Positions 52,229 through 62,153 of a DNA stretch of 64,000 nucleotides are shown here, one piece after another (the stretch's first letter is position 1; each line of letters opens with the position of its first letter). The translations under genes and the position numbers were made by a program. Location: NCBI RefSeq assembly GCF_019249295.1, contig NZ_JAESDH010000010.1:97203-161202 (forward strand). The letters are read 5' to 3'. Source of the DNA: Alteromonas antoniana. Its GTDB lineage: Bacteria; Pseudomonadota; Gammaproteobacteria; Enterobacterales; Alteromonadaceae. A model generated the notes under the pieces. The model was not told where the DNA came from and made no database searches. It saw only the letters and a program-made list of their open reading frames with translations.

Positions 52229-52452
52229 CTATGATCACAATAATGTCTAGATTGCTGAGCCCAAGTGTTGCGTGGCGTTAACCCAATTATTTACGTTCCT
52301 TTATTTAGCTGTTAACGATACAACTCATATGGCACGTCATTCACTTTCTGAGAGCTGCTCCTTCAACTGATAAATAGGCTGTCACGGATTTCTTTGACTA
52401 TGAAAAAAGGAAGCGATCGTTTATCGGCAACGAATGCTTCCTCGACTTAGCG

Positions 52453-55400
52453 CTAACGAAGTGCAACTTCCTGTTTTGCATATACGATGCGATAAAGAAC
52501 CGGAAGAACGACAAGCGTGAGGAGCGTCGAAGATACAATTCCGCCAATCACAACGGTAGCCAACGGTCTTTGTACTTCTGCACCAATACCTGTATTCAGC
52601 GCCATGGGCACAAACCCTAAGCTTGCCACTAATGCCGTCATTAGCACTGGACGTAATCGAATCAGTGCTCCTTCAACAATGCTATTCACTAATTCTCCGG
52701 TTTCTAGCAAACGTTGCTTTATAAAGGACAGCATTACCAATCCGTTTAGCACGGCAATTCCCGATAATGCGATAAACCCTACCGATGCGGATATGGATAA
52801 AGGCATATCCCTTAACCAAAGAGACATTACACCGCCTGTTAATGCCAAAGGGATACCTGTGAAGATAATTAACGCATCGCGTATAGAGCCAAACGCAATC
52901 ACCAGCATAGTCAATATCACAAACAACGTAACGGGTACCACAATAGTCAATCGTTGACTCGCACTCTCGAGCTGCTCAAAGGTTCCACCATAGTCGAGCC
53001 AATAACCAGCAGGTAAATCTACTTCATCATTGATTCTCGCCTGAGCTTCTTCAACAAAAGTGCCAATATCTCTGTCACGCACATTTGCTGTGACAACAAT
53101 ACTACGTTTGCCATTTTCCCGGCTTATTTGGCTAGGTACTTCTTTAAATGCCAGTGTGGCTAATTCGCTTATCGGTACATGCTCACCAGAGGGCGTGACG
53201 ATGGGAACGCTCTCAAGCTGAGTGAGTTCATTTCGAATGTCGTCGCCATATCGCACGACAATCTCAAAGCGTCTGTCGCCGTCAAAAATCATTCCAGCGG
53301 TTTCTCCACCTGTCGCAGCATTGAGCCATAACTGCAAGTCGGCTATATCCAAACCAAAGCGTGCCAATTGATCAGGCTTTGGTGTGACGGTGAAGATTGG
53401 AATGCCTTCTACCTGCTCAAGCCTCGCGTCATCAGCTCCTTCAATCGTTGAAATAACGGTCAAAATGTCAGAAGCAGATGCAAAGAGCGTATCTAAGTCA
53501 TCCCCAAATAGCTTTATCCCCAAATCTGCCCTTACGCCACTAATCAATTCGTTAAAACGCATTTGTATAGGTTGCGTAAATTCATAATTATTGCCGGGCA
53601 AAGTAAACAAGTCCTCTTCAAACGTTTCCACTAACTCAGCTTTTGTCATTGATGGATCGGGCCATTGCTCCCGAGGCTTTAAAATAACAAACGTATCAGT
53701 AATGTTTGGTGGCATAGGGTCGGTGGCGACCTCACCCGTACCCGTGCGACCGAATACCGTCTGTACTTGCTCATACTGCATAAGTTTCGCTTCAAGAGTT
53801 TTTTGCATTTCAACTGCTTGTTCTACCCCTGTCCCAGGGATCCGTATTGCCTGTACTAAGATATCACCTTCATTGAGCTGGGGAATAAACTCGGAGCCTA
53901 ATTTACTGCCCATCCATAAACTGCCGACAACCAAAGCACTCGCTGCTACTACCACTAGCCATCTAAAACGCAGCGCTCCGGTTAAAACAGGACGATAGAC
54001 TGCCTTTGCACCTTTAATAATTGGGCTTTCTTTTTCGCTAATTTTACCTCTCATGAAAATTGCTATCGCCGCAGGCACTACGGTAAAACAAAATACCATT
54101 GCGGCAAGCAAAGCCATTATCACGGTCGCTGCCATGGGGTGGAACATTTTACCTTCGACGCCAGTGAGCGTGAACAAGGGGATATAAACAATGGTAATGA
54201 TCAATACACCAAACAAACTGGGACGTATGACTTCATTAGTGGCTTCATATACAACATTCAGTCTTTCTTTGAGCGGTAGAGTTGCGCCGTTTTGCTTCTG
54301 GGATTCGGATAATCGCCTGATACAGTTTTCAACAATGATAACTGCGCCATCGACAATCAAGCCAAAATCCAGTGCGCCTAAACTCATTAAGTTAGCAGAC
54401 ACATCGGTTTTGACCATACCGGATATCGTGGCAAGCATTGCCAGGGGTATTACAGCGGCTGTAATAAGTGCAGCTCGCACATTCCCAAGCAAAACGAATA
54501 GCACAACGATGACAAGTAAAGCGCCCTCGACGAGGTTTTTCTGTACTGTGTCGATGGTTTTGTCAACGAGGCTTGTTCTATCGTAAACCGCTTCAAGGAT
54601 AACGCCCTCGGGTAAGCTTGTTTTAATGGTTTCGAGCTTACTGTCCACAGCTTTGGCGACCGTACGAGAGTTTTCTCCCACTAACATCATTGTCGTGCCA
54701 ATCACTGTTTCTTGGCCATTTAACGTGCCGGCTCCAGAGCGCAGCTCTTTACCGAGGTTGATTTGGGCGATGTCTTGAATTTTTACCGGTACGCCATCAA
54801 TGATCTTAACAACCACTTGGCCGATATCGTCGATGCCCTTCAGTTGGGCTTCCGATCTGATCAGTACTTGTTGCCCATTTTGTTCTACAAAACCAGCGCC
54901 TTGATTCGCATTGTTGCGTTCTAGCGCACTGAGAAGGTCACCTGTACTTATCCCAAAGTTTATCATTGCGACTGGATTAGGATTCACATGATATTGCTTT
55001 TCAAATCCGCCTACCGCATAAACCTCGGTTACCCCCTCAACAAGCGACAATTGGGGCTTAACTACCCAATCATGGATCTCCCTTAATGCCATAGCATCAT
55101 AGGGTTGACCGTTGTCCTGTCGCGCCTGAGGCTCAGCACTTAACGAGTACATGTAAATTTCACCCAAGCCTGTGGCGATAGGGCCCATTTCAGGGGTTAA
55201 CCCTGTTGGCAATTGCGCCGCGATGGCGGTGAGACGCTCGTTGACGAGATTTCGTGCGAAATATAAATCGGTGCCCTCTTTAAACACGACTGTGACTTGC
55301 GACAAGCCATAGCGTGATATCGAGCGGGTATACGATAAATTAGGCAAACCGGCCAGCGAGGTTTCAACTATAAACGTTATGCGTTGCTCAGTCTCCAAAG

Positions 55401-55572
55401 GCGAGTAACCTGGGGTTGCGGTATTTATCTGCACTTGCACGTTGGTGATATCAGGCACAGCATCAATCGGCAGTTGTTTGTAACTGTACATACCAAAAAA
55501 GGCGACAAACAAGGCGAACAACATCATGACACCACGGCGCTCAATCGACAGACGGAGTATTCGTGCAATCAT
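52453..55572 (-). CDS. czcA: heavy-metal RND efflux pump, CzcA/CnrA type (cluster 2)
   Basis: A 1039-residue HME-type RND pump. The fourth-helix signature DFGLIVDGAVIIVEN is that of CzcA/CnrA-like divalent cation pumps (Co, Zn, Cd, Ni), unlike the pump in the transposon. The N terminus ILRLSIERRGVMMLF and C-terminal helices are complete. It lies 60 bp after the adaptor gene. Metal class follows from the motif; the exact metal is not shown. Confidence 0.93.
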   Translation of the reverse strand: MIARILRLSIERRGVMMLFALFVAFFGMYSYKQLPIDAVPDITNVQVQINTATPGYSPLETEQRITFIVETSLAGLPNLSYTRSISRYGLSQVTVVFKEGTDLYFARNLVNERLTAIAAQLPTGLTPEMGPIATGLGEIYMYSLSAEPQARQDNGQPYDAMALREIHDWVVKPQLSLVEGVTEVYAVGGFEKQYHVNPNPVAMINFGISTGDLLSALERNNANQGAGFVEQNGQQVLIRSEAQLKGIDDIGQVVVKIIDGVPVKIQDIAQINLGKELRSGAGTLNGQETVIGTTMMLVGENSRTVAKAVDSKLETIKTSLPEGVILEAVYDRTSLVDKTIDTVQKNLVEGALLVIVVLFVLLGNVRAALITAAVIPLAMLATISGMVKTDVSANLMSLGALDFGLIVDGAVIIVENCIRRLSESQKQNGATLPLKERLNVVYEATNEVIRPSLFGVLIITIVYIPLFTLTGVEGKMFHPMAATVIMALLAAMVFCFTVVPAAIAIFMRGKISEKESPIIKGAKAVYRPVLTGALRFRWLVVVAASALVVGSLWMGSKLGSEFIPQLNEGDILVQAIRIPGTGVEQAVEMQKTLEAKLMQYEQVQTVFGRTGTGEVATDPMPPNITDTFVILKPREQWPDPSMTKAELVETFEEDLFTLPGNNYEFTQPIQMRFNELISGVRADLGIKLFGDDLDTLFASASDILTVISTIEGADDARLEQVEGIPIFTVTPKPDQLARFGLDIADLQLWLNAATGGETAGMIFDGDRRFEIVVRYGDDIRNELTQLESVPIVTPSGEHVPISELATLAFKEVPSQISRENGKRSIVVTANVRDRDIGTFVEEAQARINDEVDLPAGYWLDYGGTFEQLESASQRLTIVVPVTLFVILTMLVIAFGSIRDALIIFTGIPLALTGGVMSLWLRDMPLSISASVGFIALSGIAVLNGLVMLSFIKQRLLETGELVNSIVEGALIRLRPVLMTALVASLGFVPMALNTGIGAEVQRPLATVVIGGIVSSTLLTLVVLPVLYRIVYAKQEVALR

Positions 55573-55632
55573 GCTCTCACCTCACCGTTTTTATGGACTT
55601 GGCTTTGCTTTTGACAATAAATGCGCAGGTAA

Positions 55633-56568
55633 TTAGTCATCATCGCCCGCCTCCATTTTTAATAAATCAGCTTTTAGTAGATAGCTATTTTCTACAACGA
55701 CTTGCTGGCCTATTTGAACGCCCTTCACAATCTCTACTAAACGGTTGTCCGTGTTCCCAAGTTTTACTTGGCGGGGGTAAAATCGTTCCCCTTCTTTGAC
55801 AAAAACAATGGTTTGCCCATCTAACTCTTGTATTGAACTTTTGGGGAGTGCCAGATTGACTTCTTGGAAACCAATCTGAATATAACCCTCTACCATAGCG
55901 CCTAAAGGCCAATAACCACTGCCATTATCAACGTTCACAAACGCGATAGAATAGGGTTTGTCATCCGGTGAGGACGTAATGTGGCTTATACTTGATTGTT
56001 GCTGCAATTCCTCAAGCCTTAAAGTGACTTCCATATCAGCGGCAATATGAGTACGTTGTTTGGGGAAAATAGCCAATTGAGCAATTGCGCGAGAGTAATT
56101 AGCAACAGAAAGCAGCACTTGACCGTTGGTGAGCTCACCATCATTGGCGTGTCTAGCTATGATTTTTCCAGACATCGGTGAGGTGATTGAGTATTGATTT
56201 AAACTCTCGTTTGACTCAATGATTGCCAGTGTGTCACCTTTTTTTACTTTATCTCCAATATTCACCATGATACGTTTTACAACACCGTCGAAGCGGGCAC
56301 GAATATGACTCAGTGACGCAGGATCATGAACTATCCGCCCAAATGTTCTGGTTGTGAGCGATAATGATCCTGACGCGGCTGAAGCAGTCACGATATCGTG
56401 TTCAAGCATCCGTTCTTGAGATAACACTACGTACTCGGGTCTTTCTTCGGCTTCCTCATCGTCATCATCAGCCAGGGCGACAGTAGCAAACAGTAAAGTA
56501 AGTAGCATGGCTAACACGCCAAGCAAGTCACGTGCGCTAGTGAGTAATGTAAATTGTGATGTATTCAT
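55633..56568 (-). CDS. czcB: RND periplasmic adaptor, CzcB type (cluster 2)
   Basis: A 311-residue membrane-fusion protein, shorter than the cluster 1 adaptor because it lacks the His-rich N-terminal insertion and has a short helical hairpin. A signal peptide (LLTLLFATVALADD) is followed by an acidic stretch (DDDDEEAEE). The barrel-sandwich halves are VKRIMVNIGDKVKKGDTLAII and SPMSGKIIARHANDGE. Its ATG overlaps the stop of the channel gene by one base. Confidence 0.9.
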   Translation of the reverse strand: MNTSQFTLLTSARDLLGVLAMLLTLLFATVALADDDDEEAEERPEYVVLSQERMLEHDIVTASAASGSLSLTTRTFGRIVHDPASLSHIRARFDGVVKRIMVNIGDKVKKGDTLAIIESNESLNQYSITSPMSGKIIARHANDGELTNGQVLLSVANYSRAIAQLAIFPKQRTHIAADMEVTLRLEELQQQSSISHITSSPDDKPYSIAFVNVDNGSGYWPLGAMVEGYIQIGFQEVNLALPKSSIQELDGQTIVFVKEGERFYPRQVKLGNTDNRLVEIVKGVQIGQQVVVENSYLLKADLLKMEAGDDD

Positions 56569-57902
56569 TATTTTTTCTCTAGTAATTCTGATGATTGAGC
56601 AGACGTCGAGGGAGAGTCAGAAAACACGGGAATTCCCGTAAGTGCCTCTAGATCTGCGCTTCGAAGGTGGACTAAGCCTGCGGCTTTTATCAGTGTTCGT
56701 TGCATATCTATGAGTTGCTGTTGCGTTGTCACCCACTCTATATAGTTGTAGCGACCACTTTCATAGCCATCCCGCGCCAATTTCAATGCAGATTCCAATG
56801 TGGGAACGACATTGTCTTGAAGGGTCGTAACAGTGAGCAAGGCTTGGTCTTTTGCGCTAATGACTTGATTTAATTGGCGAGTGAGTTCACGAATTTTCGC
56901 TTGTTTTTGATAGTCGATACTGTCAAGCAATGCGCGCTGTTGTTCGTATTCTCCTAGATTCCGCTGCTTGGTATTTAACGGCACCGAAATACTGGCGACT
57001 AACGCTGTGTCATTAATTCCCTGCATTCTTCGGATACCGGCTTCCCACGCAATGTCGAACTGCTGACTGGCCTGAACCACTCTCAATCTGGCCTCTTGTA
57101 CCCGATAGTTATCAGCATAAAGCAGAACGTGTGGATTGCTTTGAAGCTGTGAAAGCATATGTTCAAGTGATAGTGAATTTGGAAACGATAACAGTGTCCC
57201 TTCAACTTCCGCAAACGCAGCGTTAGTGTCACCCCACATGATGGCCAGGTCGCGTTTATACTCATTGAGTTTTTGTTCACTTATCAATAACGACAAACGC
57301 GCCTGCGACAACGCCGACTCTGCACGTTTTTTCTCAAGTGGTGAAGAAGCTCCCGCTTCAACCCGTGTAGAGACTGTCTGAAGCATTGTGCGAGCCAGCA
57401 TTTCAGCTCGTTGCTCAGTCTTGTGCAACGCTTGTTGGACAATGACATTGATATATCGTCGAGTTGTTTCACCTAGGATGTCCAGCGTACGAATTCGCCG
57501 TTGAGTAAGCAGTTGTGTTTTTTTTGTGCTCACCACATTCATTCGGCCGCTGACTTTATCGCCAAGCTCGATGACCGACGATAAGGTCAGTGTCAAATCG
57601 GCATCTTTGATACCAGACACTTCGCCTGTTCCCAACACATTTTCAACTTCAACCCCAACAGACATTTTGGGTCGTAAATTGGCCATTTTTGATTCACCAT
57701 CCAATGCCGAAGATTTAAAATCGAACACAACTAAATCTGGGTTGTTTGATAATGTGCGTTTGAGCGCATTTTCAAGCGTGATTGAAGACTTTTGTGCATT
57801 GGCAGATTGAACAGATATGCTCATTGTTACGAGTACAGCAGATATCAATTTCAGATACGCTGAGCTAGCTTTTTTTATGCCCAATGGGCGAGAAAAACTC
57901 AT
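56568..57902 (-). CDS. czcC: TolC-family outer-membrane channel, CzcC type (cluster 2)
   Basis: About 444 residues from the Met at 57902, which has an AAGG site 8 bp upstream; Met codons at 57920 and 57950 are alternatives. The signal peptide ends near VQSANAQ. Helical repeats such as ALHKTEQRAEMLARTML and ESALKLARDGYESGRYNYIEW are typical of TolC-type efflux channels. It is cotranscribed with czcB (1-bp overlap) and lies about 70 bp after the small Cys-rich protein gene. Confidence 0.88.
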   Translation of the reverse strand: MSFSRPLGIKKASSAYLKLISAVLVTMSISVQSANAQKSSITLENALKRTLSNNPDLVVFDFKSSALDGESKMANLRPKMSVGVEVENVLGTGEVSGIKDADLTLTLSSVIELGDKVSGRMNVVSTKKTQLLTQRRIRTLDILGETTRRYINVIVQQALHKTEQRAEMLARTMLQTVSTRVEAGASSPLEKKRAESALSQARLSLLISEQKLNEYKRDLAIMWGDTNAAFAEVEGTLLSFPNSLSLEHMLSQLQSNPHVLLYADNYRVQEARLRVVQASQQFDIAWEAGIRRMQGINDTALVASISVPLNTKQRNLGEYEQQRALLDSIDYQKQAKIRELTRQLNQVISAKDQALLTVTTLQDNVVPTLESALKLARDGYESGRYNYIEWVTTQQQLIDMQRTLIKAAGLVHLRSADLEALTGIPVFSDSPSTSAQSSELLEKK

Positions 57903-57973
57903 AAAAGAACCTTTTTTCATAAGATAACGACATACATGGAAAGCGCCCATGCAAACATGTAGAAGGGAATGGA

Positions 57974-58345
57974 TTAATGTTGAGGTGGGCGTAAAAGACC
58001 TTCGACTAGGCCGTCAGTGACGTTGCGGGAATAACTGTATTGATTGGTAGATAACGGTTTAGCTACGTCACTTATTGGGTGTTGTGCCAGAAACTTAATC
58101 TGTCCACATTGACACAGCACACAATGCAAACACTTAGACTCTTCACTCGACGTATCATTAGCATTTACATTTTTTTCGGGAACACCATAATTGCTTATGG
58201 ACTTTGATTGTTCAGGGACTGACGATACCTCCGCCGGGTAGTCATCGCATTGAGCGGCGAACGAAAAGCCCGATTGACACATGAGCAAAGTAATAAGTAA
58301 CCATGCCAACCTACGCAGTTTTGATGTGCAATTAAAAATTGGCAT
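57974..58345 (-). CDS. small secreted Cys-rich protein upstream of czcC (cluster 2)
   Basis: A 123-residue exported protein from the Met at 58345, which begins 8 bp after the stop of the CDF gene; a longer start would overlap that gene. A signal peptide (LAWLLITLLMCQSGFSFAAQ) is followed by a Ser/Asn-rich stretch and a CLHCVLCQCG cluster near residue 72. Size, layout and position upstream of czcC match the protein at 33172. The family is not one I can name; metal binding is inferred. Confidence 0.72.
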   Translation of the reverse strand: MPIFNCTSKLRRLAWLLITLLMCQSGFSFAAQCDDYPAEVSSVPEQSKSISNYGVPEKNVNANDTSSEESKCLHCVLCQCGQIKFLAQHPISDVAKPLSTNQYSYSRNVTDGLVEGLLRPPQH

Positions 58346-58352
58346 GTTCTTA

Positions 58353-58979
58353 TTAATTTTGCGCACTAAGCGCTCGCTGTCTTTCATTTTTAGCATCTTC
58401 GAGGATCATTTTTGCCCCGCGCAACACAACGCACGAAACTATCACACCGATAACCAAATCAGGCCATCGAGAATCGAGCCAAAACACCAAAACGCCAGCA
58501 AAGATAACACCTAAGTTGGCAATCACATCGTTGGCTGAAAATATCCAGCTTGCCCGCATATGCACTTCTTCATTTCTTTGTTTGCGTATGATCACAAGAC
58601 AAATGACATTAGCAACCAGTGCAACTGCCCCCATAGCCATCATTAGTCCCGATACAGGTTCGCTACCGTAAATTGACCGTCTTACAATATCAATGATAAT
58701 CAACAGACCCAGTGCCATCTGAAAAAAGCCGCTAATTCTAGCCGCATTCGCTTTGTGTAATAGCGATTTACCAATAGCATAAAGGGCAACACCATAGACA
58801 ACTGCGTCGGCGAGCATATCAAGTGAATCGGCTATTAATGCGGTTGAATCAGCAAGCAACCCGATCCCCATTTCTATAACAAACATTGTCGCGTTTATTC
58901 CCAAAAGCCAATACAAAACCTGTCGTTGAGACTGGTCTTTTATTTCAACTTCGCACCCACATCCGCTCATTAGAAACAC
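58353..58979 (-). CDS. cation transporter, DmeF-like CDF
   Basis: A 208-residue membrane protein. The Met at 58970, before SGCGCEVEIKD, may be the true start. The CDF metal-site segment LIADSLDMLADAVVYGVAL and HMRASWIFSANDVIANLGV are nearly the same as in the 26224 protein, but the N-terminal HMA-like domain is missing, leaving only a CGC motif. It is the first gene of the cluster 2 operon and is divergent from the CadR-type regulator. Confidence 0.85.
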   Translation of the reverse strand: MFLMSGCGCEVEIKDQSQRQVLYWLLGINATMFVIEMGIGLLADSTALIADSLDMLADAVVYGVALYAIGKSLLHKANAARISGFFQMALGLLIIIDIVRRSIYGSEPVSGLMMAMGAVALVANVICLVIIRKQRNEEVHMRASWIFSANDVIANLGVIFAGVLVFWLDSRWPDLVIGVIVSCVVLRGAKMILEDAKNERQRALSAQN

Positions 58980-59002
58980 ACTCTTTACTGATGAATGACA
59001 TG

Positions 59003-59033
59003 AGTATAAAGTCTATACTTGGTATAGAGTCAA
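59003..59033 (-). promoter_or_regulatory. CadR/PbrR-type operator-promoter of efflux cluster 2
   Basis: On the minus strand, -35 TTGACT (59033-59028) and -10 TATACT (59008-59003) are separated by 19 bp that contain the dyad TCTATAC-CAA-GTATAGA. The long spacer is the MerR-family signature, so the divergent regulator should activate the CDF-czcCBA operon from here. The -10 is 24 bp from the CDF start at 58979. Confidence 0.9.
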
Positions 59034-59049
59034 CGGTTAGGAGAAAAAA

Positions 59050-59439
59050 ATGAAAATTGGTGATGTCGCAAAGACGACAGGTTGTAGTATTCAGACCATT
59101 CGTTTTTATGAAAAGAAAGGTCTCTTACCTGAGCTCAAGCGCTCAAGTGGAAATTATCGTGTCTACGACAAGGGGACTATTGAACAACTCCTGTTTATTA
59201 AACAGTGTCGTTCATTAGATATGTCTATCACGGAAGTAAAAACGCTCATGGACAGTCGTTCGAAGCCAGATCAGAGCTGTTCAAATATCAATACGTTAAT
59301 AGCTAAGCATTTATCAGACGTCATTATTCGCATTGAAGAGCTAAACGCATTAAAGTCATCACTCGAAAATATGGCGTCAAAGTGTGATCAAGACAAAACC
59401 ATTAGGGACTGTGGCATTTTAAATTATTTACACACTTAA
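59050..59439 (+). CDS. MerR-family metal sensor, CadR/PbrR type
   Basis: A 129-residue regulator. The helix-turn-helix is IGDVAKTTGCSIQTIRFYEK. Sensor cysteines are Cys77, Cys112 and Cys121, the arrangement of Cd(II)/Pb(II)-type sensors of this branch; the segment SKPDQSCSNI is typical. An RBS (AGGAG) precedes the ATG. It is divergent from the efflux operon and shares the 70-bp control region. Confidence 0.9.
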   Translation: MKIGDVAKTTGCSIQTIRFYEKKGLLPELKRSSGNYRVYDKGTIEQLLFIKQCRSLDMSITEVKTLMDSRSKPDQSCSNINTLIAKHLSDVIIRIEELNALKSSLENMASKCDQDKTIRDCGILNYLHT

Positions 59440-59567
59440 AAGTATAAGAACCACATAATTTTACTGTGCGCGCTCGCCTCAACGTGTATCTATCGGCTAA
59501 CATTCGTCATGCGTATAGATTTGTGAAGCAAAAAATACTAGCCTGAACTTTTGATACTGAGTAAGCT

Positions 59568-60332
59568 ATGCATATTCATTTGTGGCCCTACAAAGCGATT
59601 TACATCGGAGTCAGTCCTGACAATGATGTTCATGCACATCATGCTGTCCAAATTTGCATTGGTTTAGACAAAGACATCGCGGTTCAAGATTACAAGGCAC
59701 AAAATATTCACACCGGACAATGTATTGTGATTTTCGAAGATGTCCCTCACAAGGTTTTGGCACAGGATAATCAAATTGTAGTCATCTATTTAGAGCCTGA
59801 AGATAGGCATAACCAACAATTTCTCACTGCCTTGCGTCAAACCAGGAGTGATGGAATTAATACTCTGCCGCTTACTGGTAAAGAATTGGGATACATTTCT
59901 CAGCATCTATTTACTGACGTCGATATCGACAAAGTGTGGAAAACAGTAAATAAAGCGGTAGGGCTAGTCTACAGTCCTGCGTTTTCATCGCGCCCAGAGG
60001 ATAAACGGGTACGAGCGGTCATCGACATTATTGCTTCGCAGCGAGGTTGTGCAATCGATATGGCGTTTTTATCATCGAAGGTTTTCTTGTCCCCAAGTCG
60101 TCTCACACATCTTTTTAAGCAAGAAGTGGGTATACCTATTAGTCGTTTTATTGTCTGGTGGCGTGTGCGCGCCGCAATAGAACAACTGAGTAAGTCAGCA
60201 ACATTGACTGAGGCTGCCCATGCTTCGGGTTTTTCTGACTTACCTCATATGAGTAAAACGTTTAAACAGCTGTTTGGATTTGCACCTTCCTCGTTATTCA
60301 AACCGCACACCATTAAAATTCACAGTAATTAG
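59568..60332 (+). CDS. AraC-family transcriptional regulator (copy 2)
   Basis: A 254-residue paralogue of the regulator at 46537, with the same plan: a cupin-like domain (NDVHAHHAVQICIGLD) and two helix-turn-helix motifs (MAFLSSKVFLSPSRLTHLFKQEVGIP, then EAAHASGFSDLPHMSKTFKQLFG). It lies 76 bp upstream of a sterol-desaturase-like gene on the same strand, its likely target. The signal is unknown. Confidence 0.88.
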   Translation: MHIHLWPYKAIYIGVSPDNDVHAHHAVQICIGLDKDIAVQDYKAQNIHTGQCIVIFEDVPHKVLAQDNQIVVIYLEPEDRHNQQFLTALRQTRSDGINTLPLTGKELGYISQHLFTDVDIDKVWKTVNKAVGLVYSPAFSSRPEDKRVRAVIDIIASQRGCAIDMAFLSSKVFLSPSRLTHLFKQEVGIPISRFIVWWRVRAAIEQLSKSATLTEAAHASGFSDLPHMSKTFKQLFGFAPSSLFKPHTIKIHSN

Positions 60333-60408
60333 CCGTTTGATACAAGCCGAATCAAGTTTGACTAGGGAATAATATACGCATCTATAAAAACGCGAATGTG
60401 TAAATACT

Positions 60409-60931
60409 ATGAGAACGCTGGTCCAATGGATGTTCAGTCCGCTATTTTTTTTAAGCTTTATCTTTGCTGCAACCAGTATTTCCCAAAACACAGGATCTCC
60501 AGCTTGGCTTATCCCCCTGCTTTTATTCGCCATCGCCTTATCTTTTGCAGCTGAGAAATGGTTACCATATGAAAAAGCATGGAATACACCGCAGGGAGAT
60601 TTCGGGCGAGATATAGTGCATGCCATTGTCAATGAAGGCTCTTTGGCTCTCACGGTCGCGTTTATCCCAATAATGACCGCGATAGTGCCCCACTTCAGTA
60701 TTTGGCCTCACCATTGGCCACTACTAGTACAACTTGGCTTTGCCATCATCGTCGCTGACTTTGGGATAACGATGGCACATTATTTTAGTCATAAATACAA
60801 AGTGCTTTGGCGCTTACACGCGGTTCATCATAGCGTTGAACGATTGTACGGGTTCAATGGATTGTTAAAGCATCCCCTTCACCAAGCGATTGAACTAAGT
60901 GCAGGTACACTCCCTTTACTTTTGATAGGTA
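60409..60931 (+). pseudogene. sterol desaturase/fatty acid hydroxylase family gene, cut by an IS
   Basis: About 174 native codons of a membrane di-iron hydroxylase-like protein, with helices and the first His motifs HYFSH and HAVHHSVE. The family normally continues with a further His box, but here the IS3-family element begins at about 60932 and the frame ends 18 codons inside it. What lies on the other side of the IS is a different gene, so the 3' half is lost. The function in a metal-resistance region is unknown. Confidence 0.85.
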
Positions 60932-60947
60932 GGGTTCTACCCCGTTT

Positions 60948-61757
60948 TCACGGACGGTTTGATAAAGACGTAAACTTGTTGTCTTGATTCGCTAGTCTAC
61001 GTCGCATTCTTGGATTATGAAACAGCTCAATATAATCGAATATGTCAGCTCTCGCTTCATCCCTTGTTCGATATTGTCGATAGTTAATCCGTTCACGCTT
61101 CAGCATACCGAAAAAACCTTCACAGGCGGCGTTGTCAGCGCAGTGGCCTACGGCACTCATGCTACTGATTAGGTTCTCGCGCTTGAGCAGTTTCTGATAA
61201 TCGCCGCTGGTAAACTGTGTCCCGCGATCAGAGTGCAGCACTACGTTATGTTGCTCCTGACGCTGCCAGACCGCCATTTCGACGGCACGCATGACCATGT
61301 GCCTGTCCTGGCGATGATGCATTGACCAACCCACGATGAGTTTGCTGAACAAGTCAAGCACCACACACAGATAAAGCTTGCCTTCCAGTGTCGCGATTTC
61401 AGTGATGTCAGTGACCCACTTGGTTTCCGGCTCCTGCGCTGTAAAGTCACGTTCAAGATGGTTGGCTAGTCCAGCAGGACGCACTGATTTTCGCTTTGCG
61501 CCTCTGCCTTTTTTACGTGGCCAGCCATAAAGCCCATTGACTGACGTTATCCGGGCAATGCGATTTAAGCTACCTTCAAAGCCTTCGGCTTGCAGGTCTT
61601 CATACATGCGCGGCGCGCCAATAATACCGCCACTGTCGTCATGAATTTCTCGCATACGCTCAAGCAATTGAGCATTGGCGATGTCACGCGCACTGGGCTG
61701 ACGCTCCACCCACGCGTAATAACCACTCGGTGACACGTTTAGGCAGCGGCACATCAT
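60948..61757 (-). CDS. IS3-family transposase OrfB
   Basis: 269 residues from the first Met; in vivo it is probably made as an OrfAB fusion by -1 frameshifting, because its frame is open upstream to the end of orfA. It has the helix-turn-helix-like start [15 protein letters not shown] and an rve-type DDE core: Asp in [10 protein letters not shown], Asp in [12 protein letters not shown] and Glu in [14 protein letters not shown]. It appears intact. Confidence 0.92.
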   Translation of the reverse strand: MMCRCLNVSPSGYYAWVERQPSARDIANAQLLERMREIHDDSGGIIGAPRMYEDLQAEGFEGSLNRIARITSVNGLYGWPRKKGRGAKRKSVRPAGLANHLERDFTAQEPETKWVTDITEIATLEGKLYLCVVLDLFSKLIVGWSMHHRQDRHMVMRAVEMAVWQRQEQHNVVLHSDRGTQFTSGDYQKLLKRENLISSMSAVGHCADNAACEGFFGMLKRERINYRQYRTRDEARADIFDYIELFHNPRMRRRLANQDNKFTSLSNRP

Positions 61758-61801
61758 GCGAACGGCAAAGCTTTCGCGGCAACGCGATATCGCCTGATAC
61801 C

Positions 61802-62095
61802 TTACGGTAACTCTTTGGCGAAGAACGTTGCCGCTTCTCGCAAAAAATCGCGTTCCTTTTTGACTTTAGCCAGCTCTCTTTTTAGCTTTGCCATCTCTTC
61901 ATCGCGAGGGCTGCCATGGCCTTTAAATGCCTGGTCTTTAGCCTGCTCAGCTTCACGCTTCCAGCGGTTTAACAGGTTAGGATTAACACCGATATCCAGT
62001 GCTATCTGGCGACAACTCACACCCGGTTGCTGGGTCAGCAAAACGGCTTCACGTTTAAACTCGGGGGAATATTTTCTTCGTTTGGTCATAGACAC
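61802..62095 (-). CDS. IS3-family transposase OrfA
   Basis: A 97-residue DNA-binding subunit with a helix-turn-helix ([21 protein letters not shown]) and a leucine-zipper-like C terminus ([18 protein letters not shown]). It precedes orfB and overlaps its open frame in the -1 phase. Confidence 0.93.
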   Translation of the reverse strand: MSMTKRRKYSPEFKREAVLLTQQPGVSCRQIALDIGVNPNLLNRWKREAEQAKDQAFKGHGSPRDEEMAKLKRELAKVKKERDFLREAATFFAKELP

Positions 62096-62153
62096 TCCTT
62101 CTAGGCCTATTATGCCTTCTTATGGATGTGTCCGTAAAATCTGGGTAGAACCC

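Larger units (their letters stand above)
60932..62153 (-). mobile_element. IS3-family insertion sequence
   Basis: About 1.2 kb. Ends share GGGTTCTACCC as inverted repeats (60932-60942 and 62143-62153), with a related TTTTnACGGAC segment next to each. Two overlapping-type reading frames, orfA and orfB, lie on the minus strand. No matching 3-bp direct repeat is visible (GTA left, CTC right), and the flanking genes are unrelated halves. This suggests a deletion or recombination through the IS. Confidence 0.85.
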